This document shows, in pieces, positions 1 through 8,812 of a stretch of 64,000 bases of DNA (positions within the stretch are counted from its first letter, which is position 1; every line of letters starts with the position of its first letter). The notes beneath the pieces were generated by a model. The model was not told where the DNA came from and did not search any database. It was given only the letters and a program-made list of their open reading frames with translations. The position numbers and the translations under genes were made by a program. This DNA comes from Oceanospirillum sp048264105 (GTDB taxonomy: Bacteria; Pseudomonadota; Gammaproteobacteria; Pseudomonadales; Halomonadaceae), in assembly GCA_048264105.1 (NCBI GenBank), contig JBLXDJ010000009.1, positions 1 to 64,000 on the forward strand, read 5' to 3'.

Positions 1-114
1 CAACACTTTATTTTGAATTCTTTTCGAAGCGTCCAATCGGACAGTTAAGAAAAGAACAAGTAAAACAAGGAGTTAACCGCTATCCGAAGACTTGCTCCGT
101 GACAACGAGGGCGA

Positions 115-142
115 ATTATACGCACAAAACGGGGCAGCACAA
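115..142 (-). promoter_or_regulatory. Minus-strand promoter facing the left edge (probable stable-RNA operon)
   Basis: On the minus strand a perfect TATAAT (115-120) follows a TTGTGC (137-142) after a 16-base spacer. Directly after the -10 comes a GC-rich stretch, TCGCCCTCG, as in the discriminators of stringently controlled rRNA promoters. Reading on toward the left edge, the strand ends in AAAGTGTTG, which could be the start of a second -35 (TTGaca) cut by the window border. A tandem promoter pair upstream of an rRNA operon would look like this. The transcribed gene lies outside the window, so its identity is an inference. Confidence 0.5.
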
Positions 143-290
143 CCCCTGATATGCAAAAAGATTGAAAAAAGTTAAATAATTTCAAAAAGATGCGCTTCAG
201 CCCCCTGAAGTTAACAAAACGACATACTAAGGGTCTTGCTTTCCCAGCCTGAGCTCTTAATCTAGCTAGTCGGATGACAGTGAGGTTGTT

Positions 291-1538
291 GTGAATCGAA
301 TTCTGTTAAAGCTAAAAGAATCAGCACTTGTTCCTTTATTACTGCTGCTGATAACACTGCCTGTAGCTCATTTTGGCTACAGCGCCTTCTCGCCGACAAT
401 TAAAGACCTGATCTCTCTTGCGCCTTATATTGTCTTTACCGCCGCCGCGACACTTTGCCTTGTATATGGGCGGCTTCGCGTCCTGATGACGCTGCTGACG
501 CTGGTTACTGCATACTGGTGCTTTACTACCCTGCTCAGCACTGTGGGTCAGTCATGGAGCAAGTTCTCCATCGAGATGGTCTTCAATGCCGTCACTATCC
601 TGGGGCCGATCAACCTGATCCTTTTTGCTTTCTGGCAGGAGAAAGGCTCAATGGTAACGGACCTGCCGACCAAGCTTATGGTTCTGGGTGCTCAGATCTT
701 CGCTATCTGGCTGGTTTGCGAATATCAGCATCAGCCGACTTTGTACTTCATGACGCAAATGCTGTGGCCGGGCCTGCACCCTGACTGGGCGAACATAGCG
801 CCTATTGCATACTATCTGTTTATTGTTGCCTTCCTCGCGATGTCTGGACTGATGCTATGGCAACCCTCAACCATCAATGCCGCGCTTTTTTCTGCACTCA
901 TTATTCTGTTTATCGTGAGCCAGCAGCTTTTAATACCCGGCTACCTTTCGGTCTTTATGTTTCTTGCAGGCCTGCTTCTGGTCGGCGCCATTATCCATGA
1001 AACCTTTAATATGGCCTTTAAGGATGACCTGACCGGACTTCCGGGGCGTCGCGCTCTGAATGAGCAACTGGCCAAGCTGGGACGCAACTACACCATTGCC
1101 ATGATGGATGTGGATCACTTTAAGAAGTTTAACGACACCTATGGGCACGATATCGGTGATCAGGTACTTAAAATGGTGGCTGCTAAGATCAAACGGGTTT
1201 CCGGTGGCGGCAAAGCGTTCCGCTATGGCGGTGAAGAGTTTACGATTCTGTTCCCGAACCGGGATGTGCAGTATGCCCTGCCCCATCTTGAGAGCGTTCG
1301 CGAAACCATCGCTAACTATGCCATGAAGATTCGTGACGACAGTCGTCCTGAGGATGACAAAGCCGGCAAGAACAAGCGCGGTAAGAACACTCAGGATAAG
1401 AACACCGTATCTGTCACCATCAGTATTGGTGTCTCTCAGCGCGAAGGCGCTAACAAAACGCCGGAGCAGGTTGTTAAAGCCGCTGATGATGCACTTTATC
1501 GTGCGAAGCATGCCGGTCGAAATAAGGTAAGCACCTAA
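291..1538 (+). CDS. Membrane-bound diguanylate cyclase (GGDEF protein)
   Basis: Predicted 415-residue inner-membrane protein starting at a GTG. The first ~240 residues are very hydrophobic, with about seven transmembrane segments and no recognisable extracytoplasmic sensor domain. The C-terminal half is a GGDEF domain. It has the opening motif DDLTGLPGRR near residue 245, the metal site DVDHFKKFND, and an active-site GGEEF at 313-317, so synthesis of c-di-GMP from two GTP is expected. The usual RxxD inhibitory site before GGEEF is absent (SGGG is at that position). A Lys/Asp-rich insertion of about 25 residues (around 350-372) precedes the final VSVTISIG strand. The stop codon overlaps the start of the SRAP gene by one base, so the two are probably co-translated. 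The signal that controls the enzyme cannot be read from the sequence. Confidence 0.9.
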   Translation: MNRILLKLKESALVPLLLLLITLPVAHFGYSAFSPTIKDLISLAPYIVFTAAATLCLVYGRLRVLMTLLTLVTAYWCFTTLLSTVGQSWSKFSIEMVFNAVTILGPINLILFAFWQEKGSMVTDLPTKLMVLGAQIFAIWLVCEYQHQPTLYFMTQMLWPGLHPDWANIAPIAYYLFIVAFLAMSGLMLWQPSTINAALFSALIILFIVSQQLLIPGYLSVFMFLAGLLLVGAIIHETFNMAFKDDLTGLPGRRALNEQLAKLGRNYTIAMMDVDHFKKFNDTYGHDIGDQVLKMVAAKIKRVSGGGKAFRYGGEEFTILFPNRDVQYALPHLESVRETIANYAMKIRDDSRPEDDKAGKNKRGKNTQDKNTVSVTISIGVSQREGANKTPEQVVKAADDALYRAKHAGRNKVST

Positions 1539-2209
1539 TGCCCGGTCGTCTGATCGTTACTCCTTTTAATACCGATACCCTATTAGATGAACCGCTGGTG
1601 GTTCGTCAGCCACTGATTACCAGCTACAACCTCCCCCCCCGGGGCTTTGTCAGTGTGATCAGACAAGGCGTGGTCGACATCGAGCTTTGCGAAGGCTATT
1701 GGGGATACAGTCCTCAATGGCTCAAAGTGCTGGAAAACAGCCCTTACTCCGCCCGCGTGGAGTCCCTTAATGAAAAAGCGATGTTTAAGGATGCATTAAA
1801 GAGTCGCTGTCTGATCCCGGTATCCGGCTATTACGAATGGCAGCAATACACTCGGCACAAACGTCCTTTCGCCATTCGCCGCCCGGAAAACCGAACCTTT
1901 CTTCTGGCAGGCATCATGACCCGCTATGCGACATCAGAAGCTACCGGCTACGACACCTTTGCTCTGCTGACTCTTCCCAGCAATCAGATGATCGGCAATA
2001 TCTCAGAGCGTATGCCTGTGATCATTCCGAAAGAAGCGGCTGCAGACTGGCTGAACCCGGAGTCAGACCCGCAGCCTTATCTGCAGGTGCCGGATAATGA
2101 TTATCTGGATTATTACCCTGTCGCCCCTCTGGTTAACAATCCGGTCAACCGATCCCGTATGGTGGCAGAGCCCAGTGGACATCGCTTCCGCTACTCCAAT
2201 GACGCCTGA
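1538..2209 (+). CDS. SRAP (YedK/HMCES-family) protein lacking catalytic residues
   Basis: This 223-residue protein spans the whole SRAP fold: the GR at the N-terminus, NEKAMFKDALKSRCLIP, SGYYEWQ, and RMPVII. SRAP proteins self-process to expose Cys2, which crosslinks to abasic sites in single-stranded DNA; Glu and His help. Here residue 2 is Pro (MPGR instead of MCGR). The His of the IHDRMP motif is Ser156 (ISERMP). Glu100 in YYEW is kept. The start is firm, because ATG overlaps the TAA of the upstream GGDEF gene (TAATG) and no in-frame Met-Cys occurs nearby. The fold is clear, but the crosslinking chemistry should be lost, so it may bind DNA without forming an adduct. Its link to the cyclase is only positional. 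Confidence 0.85.
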   Translation: MPGRLIVTPFNTDTLLDEPLVVRQPLITSYNLPPRGFVSVIRQGVVDIELCEGYWGYSPQWLKVLENSPYSARVESLNEKAMFKDALKSRCLIPVSGYYEWQQYTRHKRPFAIRRPENRTFLLAGIMTRYATSEATGYDTFALLTLPSNQMIGNISERMPVIIPKEAAADWLNPESDPQPYLQVPDNDYLDYYPVAPLVNNPVNRSRMVAEPSGHRFRYSNDA

Positions 2210-2343
2210 ACCACGTACAGATTTCATCACTTGCCTTGATGTTGCGCGAACCAGCAACCATCATCAGGGTCAATACAGACACACTCTATTGATTCGTGAT
2301 CGACGACAGCGGACATTCCGCTTAAACCAAAAGCGAGTATTTC

Positions 2344-5223
2344 ATGTCACCAGCACGCTTTATTCTGCAGCTTAAGCCTAAAAAAATATGGCTGACCTGC
2401 ACCCTTGTCTCTTCAATTCTCCTGACGGCCTGTAACCCTATGCCCCAACAAAGCAATTCAACCGCTCAGCCTACAGACCAGCCGATAATCACCAGCCAGA
2501 ACGATCAGCGCAGTTACCGCACCCTGACTCTGGACAACCAGCTCTCGGTTATTCTGGTCTCAGATCCGAAAGCCGATAAAGCGGCTGCCGCAATGAATGT
2601 TGCGATCGGCAGCGGTCAAGACCCTGAGGAATTTGCCGGACTGGCTCACTTCCTGGAGCACATGCTGTTCTTAGGCACAGAGAAGTATCCCGAGGCGGGC
2701 GAGTACCAAAGTTTTATCAGTAAGCACGGCGGCAGTCATAACGCGTTTACCTCCTATAAAGACACCAACTATTTCTTTGAGGTCGACAACCGCTATCTGG
2801 AGCCCACCCTTGATCGCTTTGCCCAGTTCTTCATCGCCCCTCTTTTCACCGAGGAGTATGTTCAGCGCGAAAAGAACGCCGTACATTCCGAATACCAGTC
2901 AAAACTGCGGGATGATGGTCGCAAGCAGTTCGACATCCTGAAACAGGCACTCAACCCGGAACATCCTTACAGCGGCTTCAGCACCGGCAGCCTGGAAACC
3001 CTGGCCGACAAAGAGATCAGCGCGCGTGATGCCATGATCGACTTCTACCAGCGCTACTATTCATCAAACAGAATGTCGCTGGTCGTTTTGGGCAATCACT
3101 CTCTGGACGAGCTCGAGGCCATGGCCCGCAGTAAGTTCAGCCCGGTGGAAAACCGAAGTGCGAAGCCATTTACCGTTGAAAAGCCTCTCTTTAAAGAAGG
3201 TGCACTGCCACTTCAGCTGGATATCAAGCCACTGAAAGCCCGACATGCGATCAAGCTCCAGTTCCCGACGCCTGATCCATCCCGCTTCTTTGAGAAAAAG
3301 CCTGCCAGTTACCTCGCCAGCCTGATTGGCCACGAAGGGGAAGGCAGCCTGCTCTCTTATCTGAAAGCAAAAGGCTGGGCGACCGGCCTTTCTGCAGGCA
3401 GCGGTCTGAGTACCGGTGAGGAATCGCTCTTCTCTGTCACCATCAACCTAACAGAGTCCGGCTTTGAAAACTCAGACGCTGTGATTAACGCTCTCTTTGG
3501 CTATATCCGACTCCTTGAAAGCAAGGGCATCGAATCATGGCGCTTTGAAGAACAAAAAGCGCTGTCAGAGCAGGCCTTCGACTTTATCGAGCCCAGCTCT
3601 CCTATTCATTTTGTCAGCTCCGTTGCCTACAACATGCCACGCTTCTCGGTAAAACAAGTGCTGCATGCGCCTTATGCCATGACGACCTTTGATGCCAGTC
3701 TGATCCGCCAATACCTGAGCCAGCTGACACCGGACAACCTGTTGCTGACCCGCATCAGCCCGGATCTGAAAACAGAACAGACATCTCCTTGGTTCGAGGG
3801 CGACTACACTCTGGGTCGATTCAACGCTGATCAGGTTAAACCGCTTTCCGGTGAGCACTTCCAACTGCCCGCGCCCAACCCGTTTATCGCCGATACCCTT
3901 GGTATGAAGGCGGGGCTGGAAACCATGGACAAGCCGGTTAATATCAGCGACTCACCTAATATCACGCTCTGGTACAAAGCAGATACCGAGTTCAACACAC
4001 CGAAAGCTCAGCAATATTTCAGCCTGCAGTCACCGGTCAGTGCCGTCTCTGCCGAAAGTGCAGCATTAACACAGCTGCTGGCCAGCTGGCTGAACGAAGC
4101 CAGTAATGAGTTTGCTTATCCCGCCAGTCTGGCCGGGCTGGATTACACCGTCTACAAGCATGTTCGTGGCATCACCTTCCAGCTGGGAGGATACGACAGC
4201 AAGCAGGCGGTTCTGATGGAACGGTTACTGAATACGTTAACCGGTGAGTCCATCAACCCTGATCAATTTGCTCTGGTGAAACAGAGTCTGATCAAACGCT
4301 GGCAGAATGCCGATAAAGCACCGCTGTATCGCCAGATTATTGGCGAGGTCAGCTCAGTGATGATGCAGCCGGGCTGGAATGAAGAGCAACTGCTGGCAGC
4401 GATAGAACCTCTGAAAGTTCGGGATCTGGAAGCATTCCGCCAGCGCTTCCTGTCCCAGCTACACCTTGAAGGCATGATTGTGGGCAACTTCACCGAAGCG
4501 GAAGCCCGGGCAAATCTGGAAAAAGTCCGCGAGATACTTCAGCCGCAGCTGACAGAAGCCGAGGTTCCCCGCCTGCAGGAGATGAATCTGGGCAGCAAAA
4601 AACTGCAGCACACTCCAGCACTGCAACACAATGACAACGCCTGGCTGAAATACTATCAGGCCGATACAGCCCAATCCGGTGCCGCACCCTACAAGGAGCA
4701 GGCACGCTGGATGCTGCTGGCTCACATACTGCAAAGCCCCTACTATCACGAGATGCGCACCCAACGACAGCTGGGGTATGTGGTTTTTGCCAGCTACCAT
4801 CCGACACTCAAAATTCCGGGACTCAGCTTGCTGGTACAGTCACCGGAGCACACGCCGGATGAGATCCGAAAGCTGAGCGACGCCTTCATGAACACCTTCA
4901 GTGACCGCTTTACAAGCATCAGTGAGCAGGAGTTCACTGAACAGAAAGCGGGCCTGCTGGCCAATATTCTGGATAGTGATGACCGCCTGCAGGCGCGCGT
5001 CCAGCGACTATGGCGCGAGATGGCGATGGATGAAACTCACTTTGAACGCCGCGAACGACTGGCCGAAGCCGTCAGAAATCTGACCGCCGAAGAACTGCGC
5101 CAGCTGCTGCAACAACTCTCGGATGATCAAACCGGCATTCTGACGGTACAGTATCAGTCTGGCAGCACGACGTTTACCGACGCAGAAACACTGCGCGCTG
5201 AATTGAACCCTGTTAGCCGTTAA
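2344..5223 (+). CDS. ptrA: Pitrilysin-family (M16) zinc protease, predicted lipoprotein
   Basis: A 959-residue M16 metalloprotease similar to protease III, which degrades small peptides in the periplasm. The inverted zinc motif HxxEH is HFLEH at residues 102-106. The third ligand is Glu183 in HSEYQ, 77 residues on, the spacing known for pitrilysin. The full-length architecture of four ~220-residue M16 repeats fits the length, and the C-terminal half has no zinc site, as expected. Unlike E. coli PtrA, the N-terminus is a lipoprotein signal with lipobox LTAC and Cys30 as the acylation site, so this copy is probably membrane-anchored. An AT-rich 130-base gap separates it from the SRAP gene. It ends at a bidirectional terminator facing sbcB. 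Confidence 0.92.
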   Translation: MSPARFILQLKPKKIWLTCTLVSSILLTACNPMPQQSNSTAQPTDQPIITSQNDQRSYRTLTLDNQLSVILVSDPKADKAAAAMNVAIGSGQDPEEFAGLAHFLEHMLFLGTEKYPEAGEYQSFISKHGGSHNAFTSYKDTNYFFEVDNRYLEPTLDRFAQFFIAPLFTEEYVQREKNAVHSEYQSKLRDDGRKQFDILKQALNPEHPYSGFSTGSLETLADKEISARDAMIDFYQRYYSSNRMSLVVLGNHSLDELEAMARSKFSPVENRSAKPFTVEKPLFKEGALPLQLDIKPLKARHAIKLQFPTPDPSRFFEKKPASYLASLIGHEGEGSLLSYLKAKGWATGLSAGSGLSTGEESLFSVTINLTESGFENSDAVINALFGYIRLLESKGIESWRFEEQKALSEQAFDFIEPSSPIHFVSSVAYNMPRFSVKQVLHAPYAMTTFDASLIRQYLSQLTPDNLLLTRISPDLKTEQTSPWFEGDYTLGRFNADQVKPLSGEHFQLPAPNPFIADTLGMKAGLETMDKPVNISDSPNITLWYKADTEFNTPKAQQYFSLQSPVSAVSAESAALTQLLASWLNEASNEFAYPASLAGLDYTVYKHVRGITFQLGGYDSKQAVLMERLLNTLTGESINPDQFALVKQSLIKRWQNADKAPLYRQIIGEVSSVMMQPGWNEEQLLAAIEPLKVRDLEAFRQRFLSQLHLEGMIVGNFTEAEARANLEKVREILQPQLTEAEVPRLQEMNLGSKKLQHTPALQHNDNAWLKYYQADTAQSGAAPYKEQARWMLLAHILQSPYYHEMRTQRQLGYVVFASYHPTLKIPGLSLLVQSPEHTPDEIRKLSDAFMNTFSDRFTSISEQEFTEQKAGLLANILDSDDRLQARVQRLWREMAMDETHFERRERLAEAVRNLTAEELRQLLQQLSDDQTGILTVQYQSGSTTFTDAETLRAELNPVSR

Positions 5224-5240
5224 CGCCTGAATGCGGGCAC

Positions 5241-5279
5241 AAAAAAAGCGATAACACCTTGAGTGTTATCGCTTTTTTT
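5241..5279. terminator. Bidirectional terminator between ptrA and sbcB
   Basis: The stem GCGATAACAC/GTGTTATCGC (5248-5257 with 5263-5272) closes a 5-base loop. It is extended by seven A on the left and seven T on the right, so a U-tract follows the hairpin on either strand. It serves the convergent ptrA and sbcB genes. Confidence 0.9.
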
Positions 5280-5356
5280 ATGGTCTACGCATGCAGCAAA
5301 AGCCGCGCGCTATCACATAGAATGTGAAGCGGGCCTGGACAGACGTGATGATCCGC

Positions 5357-6799
5357 TTAAAAGAGATGCGAGGGAACTAACGACTCGACGTAGAGCACCA
5401 CATCTTCAAGAATGACCTGATCCCGCTGGGATAATTCGGTCTGACTCAGCTCAACCAGTCGCTGATTAAACTGCTCAGGCGTCAGGCTACTGACCGCCGG
5501 ATCATTGATTCGCTGCCAGCGGTATTCATCCCATTGCTGCAGCTCTTCACCCGTTAGCCAATCTCTGAAATTACGAGCCTTGTAACGGAAGAACATCTCA
5601 TCCAGCCGGGGATCCTGAAAAGTCGGCGTCAGCTCGGGCAAAGCCTCTGCCGGCGTTTCCCGAATCATCTCCATCTGGTCTTTATCATGGTGACCAAAAA
5701 AGCCGCCACCATAAAGCATCAGATCCGGATCATCAGAACCACCTTCAAATTCAGGCGCACTGAATACCGCCTGCAGCTTGGATGTCAGATCACCCAGCCC
5801 CGCCAACACCTTCCAATGCTCACGACAGGTCTGAAGGTTAACCCCGGTACGGGCTTCCACTTTCTCATCGACCATGCTCACCGGCAACACCACAGGGCAG
5901 CGGTTAATATGGATCACTTTGAGCGGTATACGTGGCTGATCAAGCTCTGTCTGAGCAGTAAAGACCCGATGCTGAATCTCTTCAGCCGACAGACTACCCA
6001 GTTCGGACGGATCCGCCATCAGGTCATAACATATGACGCCGTTTTTGTTGGTCGGATGCTGCGCCAGCGGGACAACAACTGCGGCATTCCCCCGGGCGGC
6101 ACCAAACATACCGGAGATATGCAGTACCGGCTTACGGCTGACCAGATCCAGCTGATCCGATACCTTGTGCTTATTACGCAGGGCAAACAGGTGCTCGTAG
6201 AGCTTAGGCTGTTTCTCACGGATCAGACGCGCCATGGCAATCGTTGCCCGCACATCGGATACCGCATCATGAGCACCTTCATGGGCGATGCCATTAGCAG
6301 CGGTCAGGTGTTCCAGTTTGAAACTTGGCAACCCCTGATCATTTAACGGCCATTCAATGCCTTCAGGACGTAATGCGTAGGCGGTTCTCACCACATCGAT
6401 CAGATCCCAACGTGAATTACCGTTCTGCCACTCGCGGCCATAAGCATCATAAAAATTACGATACAGCGTATAGCGCGTCATCTCATCATCAAAGCGCAGC
6501 GAGTTATAGCCCAGTGAACAGGTATTGGGACGGCTCAGTTCATGATGGATGTTCGCGATAAAATCCGCTTCAGGAATACCGTTACGCTGAGCATCCTGAG
6601 GAGTAATTCCGGTAATCAGACAGGCATCAGGATGCGGCAGAAAATCATCTGCCGGCTGACAAAACCACTCAACGGGTTCCTCAATCTCATTCAGATCAAG
6701 GTCTGTACGGATACCGGCGAACTGTGACGGCCGGTCACGGCGGGGATCGGCACCAAAACTTTCGTAATCGTGCCAGAATAACGTAGGCTGTGAACTCAA
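5357..6799 (-). CDS. sbcB: Exodeoxyribonuclease I
   Basis: A 480-residue 3'-5' single-strand DNA exonuclease of the DEDD family, used in mismatch repair, RecF-pathway control and end trimming. Exo I hallmarks: HDYESFGADP at the N-terminus carries the first Asp/Glu metal ligands, followed by RPSQFAGIRTD. LGYNSLRFDDEMTRYTLYRNFYD and the HDAVSDVRATIAMA motif supply the other acidic and His residues. The length matches E. coli SbcB (475). The start is a TTG preceded by AAGGA at a good distance, giving MSSQPTLFWHDYE. It lies downstream of minE in the same direction with a ~50-base gap and could be read through from the min operon. C-terminal SSB-binding surfaces cannot be judged from sequence alone. 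Confidence 0.95.
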   Translation of the reverse strand: MSSQPTLFWHDYESFGADPRRDRPSQFAGIRTDLDLNEIEEPVEWFCQPADDFLPHPDACLITGITPQDAQRNGIPEADFIANIHHELSRPNTCSLGYNSLRFDDEMTRYTLYRNFYDAYGREWQNGNSRWDLIDVVRTAYALRPEGIEWPLNDQGLPSFKLEHLTAANGIAHEGAHDAVSDVRATIAMARLIREKQPKLYEHLFALRNKHKVSDQLDLVSRKPVLHISGMFGAARGNAAVVVPLAQHPTNKNGVICYDLMADPSELGSLSAEEIQHRVFTAQTELDQPRIPLKVIHINRCPVVLPVSMVDEKVEARTGVNLQTCREHWKVLAGLGDLTSKLQAVFSAPEFEGGSDDPDLMLYGGGFFGHHDKDQMEMIRETPAEALPELTPTFQDPRLDEMFFRYKARNFRDWLTGEELQQWDEYRWQRINDPAVSSLTPEQFNQRLVELSQTELSQRDQVILEDVVLYVESLVPSHLF

Positions 6800-6850
6800 G
6801 GTTCAGGTCCTTATATCTTCAGGGCCTGCAGCCCGTAATACCCCTGATGC

Positions 6851-7111
6851 TCAGGGCGTATTACGTGGCCAGGAAACATTTAACTCAATCTGAGCGCGTT
6901 GCGGCAGGCAGTGATAGTGGATCTGGATATCATCCTGGTCAGAATGGGTGTAGCGACGAATCACTTCAACCAGCTCGCTCTGCAGGCGAGGCAGAAAGTC
7001 CGGTTGATTGCGCTGTAAACGATCCTGACCGATCATCACCTTCAAACGCTCGCGGGCGATATTAGCTGACGGACACTCTTCTTTCTGGAAAAAATCACGT
7101 AAACGCTTCAT
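6851..7111 (-). CDS. minE: Cell division topological specificity factor MinE
   Basis: An 86-residue protein that stimulates MinD ATPase activity and drives the pole-to-pole Min oscillation, keeping Z-rings at midcell. The N-terminal segment has the anti-MinCD pattern: basic KRLRDFF, then ANIARERLKVMIGQDR. The C-terminal half (from about residue 36) is the topological-specificity domain, with LQSELVEVIRRY and the beta strand IQIHYHC. Its start overlaps the minD stop by four bases (ATGA), and a GGAGG lies inside the minD 3' end, so the two are translationally coupled. Confidence 0.95.
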   Translation of the reverse strand: MKRLRDFFQKEECPSANIARERLKVMIGQDRLQRNQPDFLPRLQSELVEVIRRYTHSDQDDIQIHYHCLPQRAQIELNVSWPRNTP

Positions 7112-7920
7112 CGCCGACCTCCAAACATCCGGCTGAATAATCCTTTTCGTTCAAGCTCTGTAAAACGCATTGGTAGCTCTTCACCTAAGAAGCGGGCCAC
7201 CATATCCGAATAGGCTTGTCCGGCATCGCTCTCTGTATCATGCACAACCGGTATCCCCTGATTGGATGCTCTGAGAACAGCCTGAGACTCGGGAATCACT
7301 CCGACAACCGGAATAGCCAGAATCTCTTCGATATCACCTACAGACATCATATCTGCATGCTCAACCCGTTCAGGATCATAACGCGTTACCAGCAAATGGG
7401 CACGCACGGATTCACCCTGTTCTGCACGACGGGTTTTGGAATCCAGAAGACCGATAATCCGGTCAGAATCCCGTACCGATGAAACCTCAGGGTTGGTCAC
7501 CACAATAGCTTCATCAGCATAGTACATCGCCATAACCGCACCACGCTCAATACCGGCCGGTGAGTCACAGATGATGAAATCAAAATCGTTTTTCAGTTCT
7601 TCAATAACCTGCTCAACACCTTCATAGGTCAGAGCGTCTTTATCACGGGTCTGGGATGCCGGAAGCATGAAAAGACCGTCAATACGCTTATCTTTGATCA
7701 GCGCCTGACTCAGCTTAGCTTCGCCGGTGGTGACATTGATCAGATCGTAAACAACCCGACGCTCACAGCCCATCACCAGATCCAGGTTACGCAAACCCAC
7801 ATCAAAATCAATCAATACGGTACGGTGTCCCTGCATCGCTAACGCGGTTCCGATGGAGGCACAACTGGTGGTCTTACCGACACCACCTTTACCGGACGTT
7901 ACAACCACTACCCTAGCCAA
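7108..7920 (-). CDS. minD: Septum site-determining ATPase MinD
   Basis: A 270-residue deviant Walker A ATPase of the ParA/MinD family that binds the membrane in its ATP dimer form and recruits MinC and MinE. GKGGVGKTT at residues 10-18 carries the signature Lys11 and the P-loop Lys16. The switch II region FIICDSPAGIE is present. The C-terminus ends in a basic amphipathic helix (ELERKGLFSRMFGGRR), the membrane-targeting sequence. The start is a TTG with GGAGAAGG just upstream. It follows minC by ~70 bases and overlaps minE, so minCDE is one unit. Confidence 0.96.
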   Translation of the reverse strand: MARVVVVTSGKGGVGKTTSCASIGTALAMQGHRTVLIDFDVGLRNLDLVMGCERRVVYDLINVTTGEAKLSQALIKDKRIDGLFMLPASQTRDKDALTYEGVEQVIEELKNDFDFIICDSPAGIERGAVMAMYYADEAIVVTNPEVSSVRDSDRIIGLLDSKTRRAEQGESVRAHLLVTRYDPERVEHADMMSVGDIEEILAIPVVGVIPESQAVLRASNQGIPVVHDTESDAGQAYSDMVARFLGEELPMRFTELERKGLFSRMFGGRR

Positions 7921-7989
7921 ACGCCTTCTCCCCTGTAATATCCATGATTTATTATTTTTTCCTGCAGATCATCCGGGCTGAACAGATTA

Positions 7990-8685
7990 TCAACTGATAA
8001 CCAGCGCCTCATTTTCCAAACGTACTTCAACCGGAAGTTCGCTGTCCTCAGGCCAGGTATAAGCATCGAACGTCTGGAAAGTTCCGGCAATCGACACCAA
8101 CTCAGCGCGGATCTGCTGACACAGCACTCTGGCTTCCAGATCGCCCTGAGCACCCGCAATCGCCCGCCCCCGTAGCGAACCCCATACCTGAATATTGCCG
8201 TCAGCAATAACTTCTGCGCCTTCATTAACCGAGCCAATGACCACCAGATCCGCACAATCAGCATATACCTGCTGACCGGAACGCACCGTGCCACGGACAA
8301 TTCTGGTTGGCTTGCGATTAGGGCAACCCTTCTCACGGGCAACCTCTTTCAGGCGACGGTCAGCCTGCGGCGGAAACCAGCCCAGCCCCAACGCCCAGGC
8401 GGACTTTTTGATCGTATCCTGGGAACAGCGGACAGCGATAGGAATAAGACCATTACGCTTGCAGACATCCACAATCATCTCCAGGGCAACAGAGTCCTGC
8501 TCCAGACGATCAAAAGCCAGAATAACGGGGGTCTGATGGAAAAACGCAGGCGCTCGACGGGTTTGCTGCTGCAGCTCCCGCTCGATAGAGGAGCAGTCAG
8601 CACTGTTCAGTTCCAGAGAGGTCACCGTCAGGTTTCCCCCTTTAAACTGAAAGGCCGCTTGCTGTTCGGAGTTCTGTGATTGCAC
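7990..8685 (-). CDS. minC: Septum site-determining protein MinC
   Basis: An inhibitor of FtsZ assembly delivered to the membrane by MinD. I place the start at a GTG (8683-8685) giving VQSQNSEQQAAFQFKG, which yields 231 residues, the same length as E. coli MinC. The longer in-frame extension back to 8805 would add 40 residues unlike any MinC and would run into the phaB terminator. The N-terminal FtsZ-binding domain covers about 1-110. The C-terminal beta-helix (about 120-231) shows RGTVRSGQQVYADCADLVVIG and GxxxAGAxG-like turns, followed by CQQIRAELVSIAG, the MinD-interaction face. It is the first gene of minCDE. Confidence 0.93.
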   Translation of the reverse strand: MQSQNSEQQAAFQFKGGNLTVTSLELNSADCSSIERELQQQTRRAPAFFHQTPVILAFDRLEQDSVALEMIVDVCKRNGLIPIAVRCSQDTIKKSAWALGLGWFPPQADRRLKEVAREKGCPNRKPTRIVRGTVRSGQQVYADCADLVVIGSVNEGAEVIADGNIQVWGSLRGRAIAGAQGDLEARVLCQQIRAELVSIAGTFQTFDAYTWPEDSELPVEVRLENEALVIS

Positions 8686-8770
8686 GGATCGCCTGCTGTT
8701 GACTGAATTCAGAAAATGTAAATTTATGTGTCGCAGATCAATTATACAAGATGATATTGAACAAGGCGTA

Positions 8771-8797
8771 AAAAAAGCCGGCAATAACCGGCTTTTC
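8771..8797 (-). terminator. Terminator after the acetoacetyl-CoA reductase gene
   Basis: On the minus strand AAAAGCCGG, a short loop and CCGGCTTTT are followed by more T. It lies 15 bases past the reductase stop and upstream of the chosen minC start. It therefore separates the two transcription units and argues against the longer minC reading. Confidence 0.85.
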
Positions 8798-8812
8798 TTA
8801 TTCACAGAGCCA

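Noticed and set aside
8686..8805. N-terminal extension of minC by 40 residues
   Set aside because: Unlike any MinC, overlaps the phaB terminator, and the GTG at 8685 gives exactly the E. coli length.
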